Positions 16,804-17,589 of a stretch of DNA of 17,589 nt are shown one piece after another. Both the position numbers and the translations under genes were made by a program. Within the stretch, counting starts at the first letter, position 1. The number at the start of each line of letters is the position of its first letter. Source of the DNA: Saccoglossus kowalevskii (lineage: Eukaryota > Hemichordata > Enteropneusta > Harrimaniidae); the NCBI RefSeq assembly GCF_000003605.2, contig NW_003114463.1:305387-322975 (forward strand), in the 5' to 3' direction. The notes under the pieces were generated by a model. The model was not told the origin of the DNA and searched no databases. It was given only the letters and a program-made list of their open reading frames with translations.

Positions 16804-16934
16804 AAGAATGTGGTTCTAATAAACCTAATCCTCCATAAAATTGATTGCCCATCCTTTATACTTTTTTGGAAAAAAATAAAAAGTTGAAAACGCACAAGAT
16901 TGGAAAAAAGACATGAATAAAACCAGTGTTGCGG

Positions 16935-17014
16935 GCCGCGACGCTATCAGATTTGCCCGCATCGCTACGAGATTCTTCTGTGATGCTATTATTTATCCCG
17001 TGATCTGATTTCTT
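16935..17014 (+). repeat. Degenerate 21-bp tandem repeat
   Basis: GCCGCGACGCTATCAGATTT (16935-16954) and CCCGCATCGCTACGAGATTC (16956-16975) match at 14 of 20 positions with a 21-bp period. Two more decayed copies appear to follow (GTGATGCTATTATTT and CCCGTGATCTGATTT). The patch is CpG-rich compared with its flanks. Confidence 0.5.
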
Positions 17015-17031
17015 CAGTCCCTCACGGACTG
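17015..17031. repeat. Hairpin CAGTCC-CTCAC-GGACTG
   Basis: Perfect 6-bp arms have a loop nearly identical to that of hairpin A at 11514-11567 (CTCAAC). It directly follows the degenerate tandem repeat. Alone it would be unremarkable; the shared arm and loop pattern suggests a related element. Confidence 0.5.
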
Positions 17032-17589
17032 TAAAGTTTCCTGGTTAACTAGTTAAATCTACAAATGCATGGTATTAATGCCAATTTCCTGGGATAATCC
17101 CCTGTTTTTTCTTATTGGTTAGATATCGTTTTAAGGTAGAGATGCAGGTTTGTGGGCATTTTTCATGATTTTTTTTTTTTTGCTTTTTCTCACCCAGACA
17201 GTCTTGGCTAGATAGTGTTAAAATTTCGGAGCATTGTCATTGTTGGAACATACTCAAAAATCAATTTTAAAATATAGGAAACCGAGGCACGCGTATGTGA
17301 TTAAAAGTCCTGAAAGTTTGTTTGCGTTGCTCTTTGACAAGTCACTGTTGATGTTATATGCAAATGATTGCTGGCCCCAGTTACGGAGCAGGCGGTGTGC
17401 GACTTCCTGTTCTGGCTCTCTGTTTACTTACCTCAAGCGCAATCAACTAGCAAACTACAAAAACAGACAAGACGTAGACGCTTCCAGCATGCAAGCGGAA
17501 TGAAACAAAACATACACTTGTAACTGAATAAGTAAACGGTTTCACCCTTAAATAAATTGTTTTTTCATTTATTTTCATGTAGGAGGTAG

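Larger units (their letters stand above)
15111..17589. other. Intergenic right end, no gene seen
   Basis: Apart from the C18 run, the degenerate tandem repeat and the 17015 hairpin, I see no exon with domain support. A good donor-like GAG/GTAAGTAAAC on the minus strand at 17432-17431 follows a stretch with in-frame stops, so at most it could end an untranslated exon. Confidence 0.55.

Noticed and set aside
17234-17503. 89-codon plus-strand open frame at the right edge
   Set aside because: No motif, no promoter or splice support. The composition is not distinctive.
17431-17510. Minus-strand exon ending at the donor-like GAG/GTAAGT
   Set aside because: The frame from the nearest ATG meets a stop within 12 codons. 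An untranslated exon cannot be excluded, but nothing else supports it.
1-17589. CRISPR arrays, bacterial operons, defence systems, phage or integrated viral genes
   Set aside because: No regularly spaced repeats with unique spacers, no ribosome-binding-site operon structure and no recognisable reverse transcriptase, integrase or capsid stretch. The gene structure is plainly that of an animal nucleus.

Overview
This is AT-rich nuclear DNA from an animal. It holds one spliced gene with GT-AG introns, large non-coding spaces, homopolymer runs and several short non-autonomous repeat elements. I see no bacterial, viral or organellar gene. The only gene I can defend is a Y-box / cold-shock-domain protein (YBX family) on the minus strand, with seven coding exons between 10633 and 7664 and a predicted protein of 283 residues. 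The cold-shock domain is very close to the animal YBX family. The AGCTC-type repeat at 1551-2193 resembles elements I associate with mollusc genomes. The source is probably a marine invertebrate (lophotrochozoan or invertebrate deuterostome), but the species cannot be fixed from this window.

Layout. 1-1550 is non-coding, with a 43-nt alternating purine-pyrimidine tract and a pair of CTCF-like motifs. 1551-2193 is a repeat element with hairpin ends and three internal tandem units. 2194-4889 is non-coding, with a CCAAT cluster and a perfect 16-bp palindrome. 4890-5087 is a TA-flanked foldback MITE. 5088-7300 is non-coding and holds ZNF143/Staf-like motifs. About 7315-10740 is the YBX gene, from two tandem poly(A) signals to a compact promoter. 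10790-14570 is intergenic, with two adjacent hairpins at 11514-11611 and a small CpG-rich spot near 13380. 14573-15110 holds a cluster of core-promoter motifs and a possible first exon of an unidentified minus-strand gene. 15110-17589 is non-coding, with an 18-nt C run and a degenerate 21-bp repeat.

The YBX product is expected to bind single-stranded nucleic acid, mainly mRNA, through its cold-shock domain. A long C-terminal tail of alternating basic and acidic clusters packages mRNA into mRNPs and tunes its translation and stability. No second gene in the window can be linked to it functionally. I found no convincing undescribed system. The best leads are the two foldback or hairpin elements, the possible promoter region at 14.6-15.1 kb, and the modular exon structure of the YBX tail.
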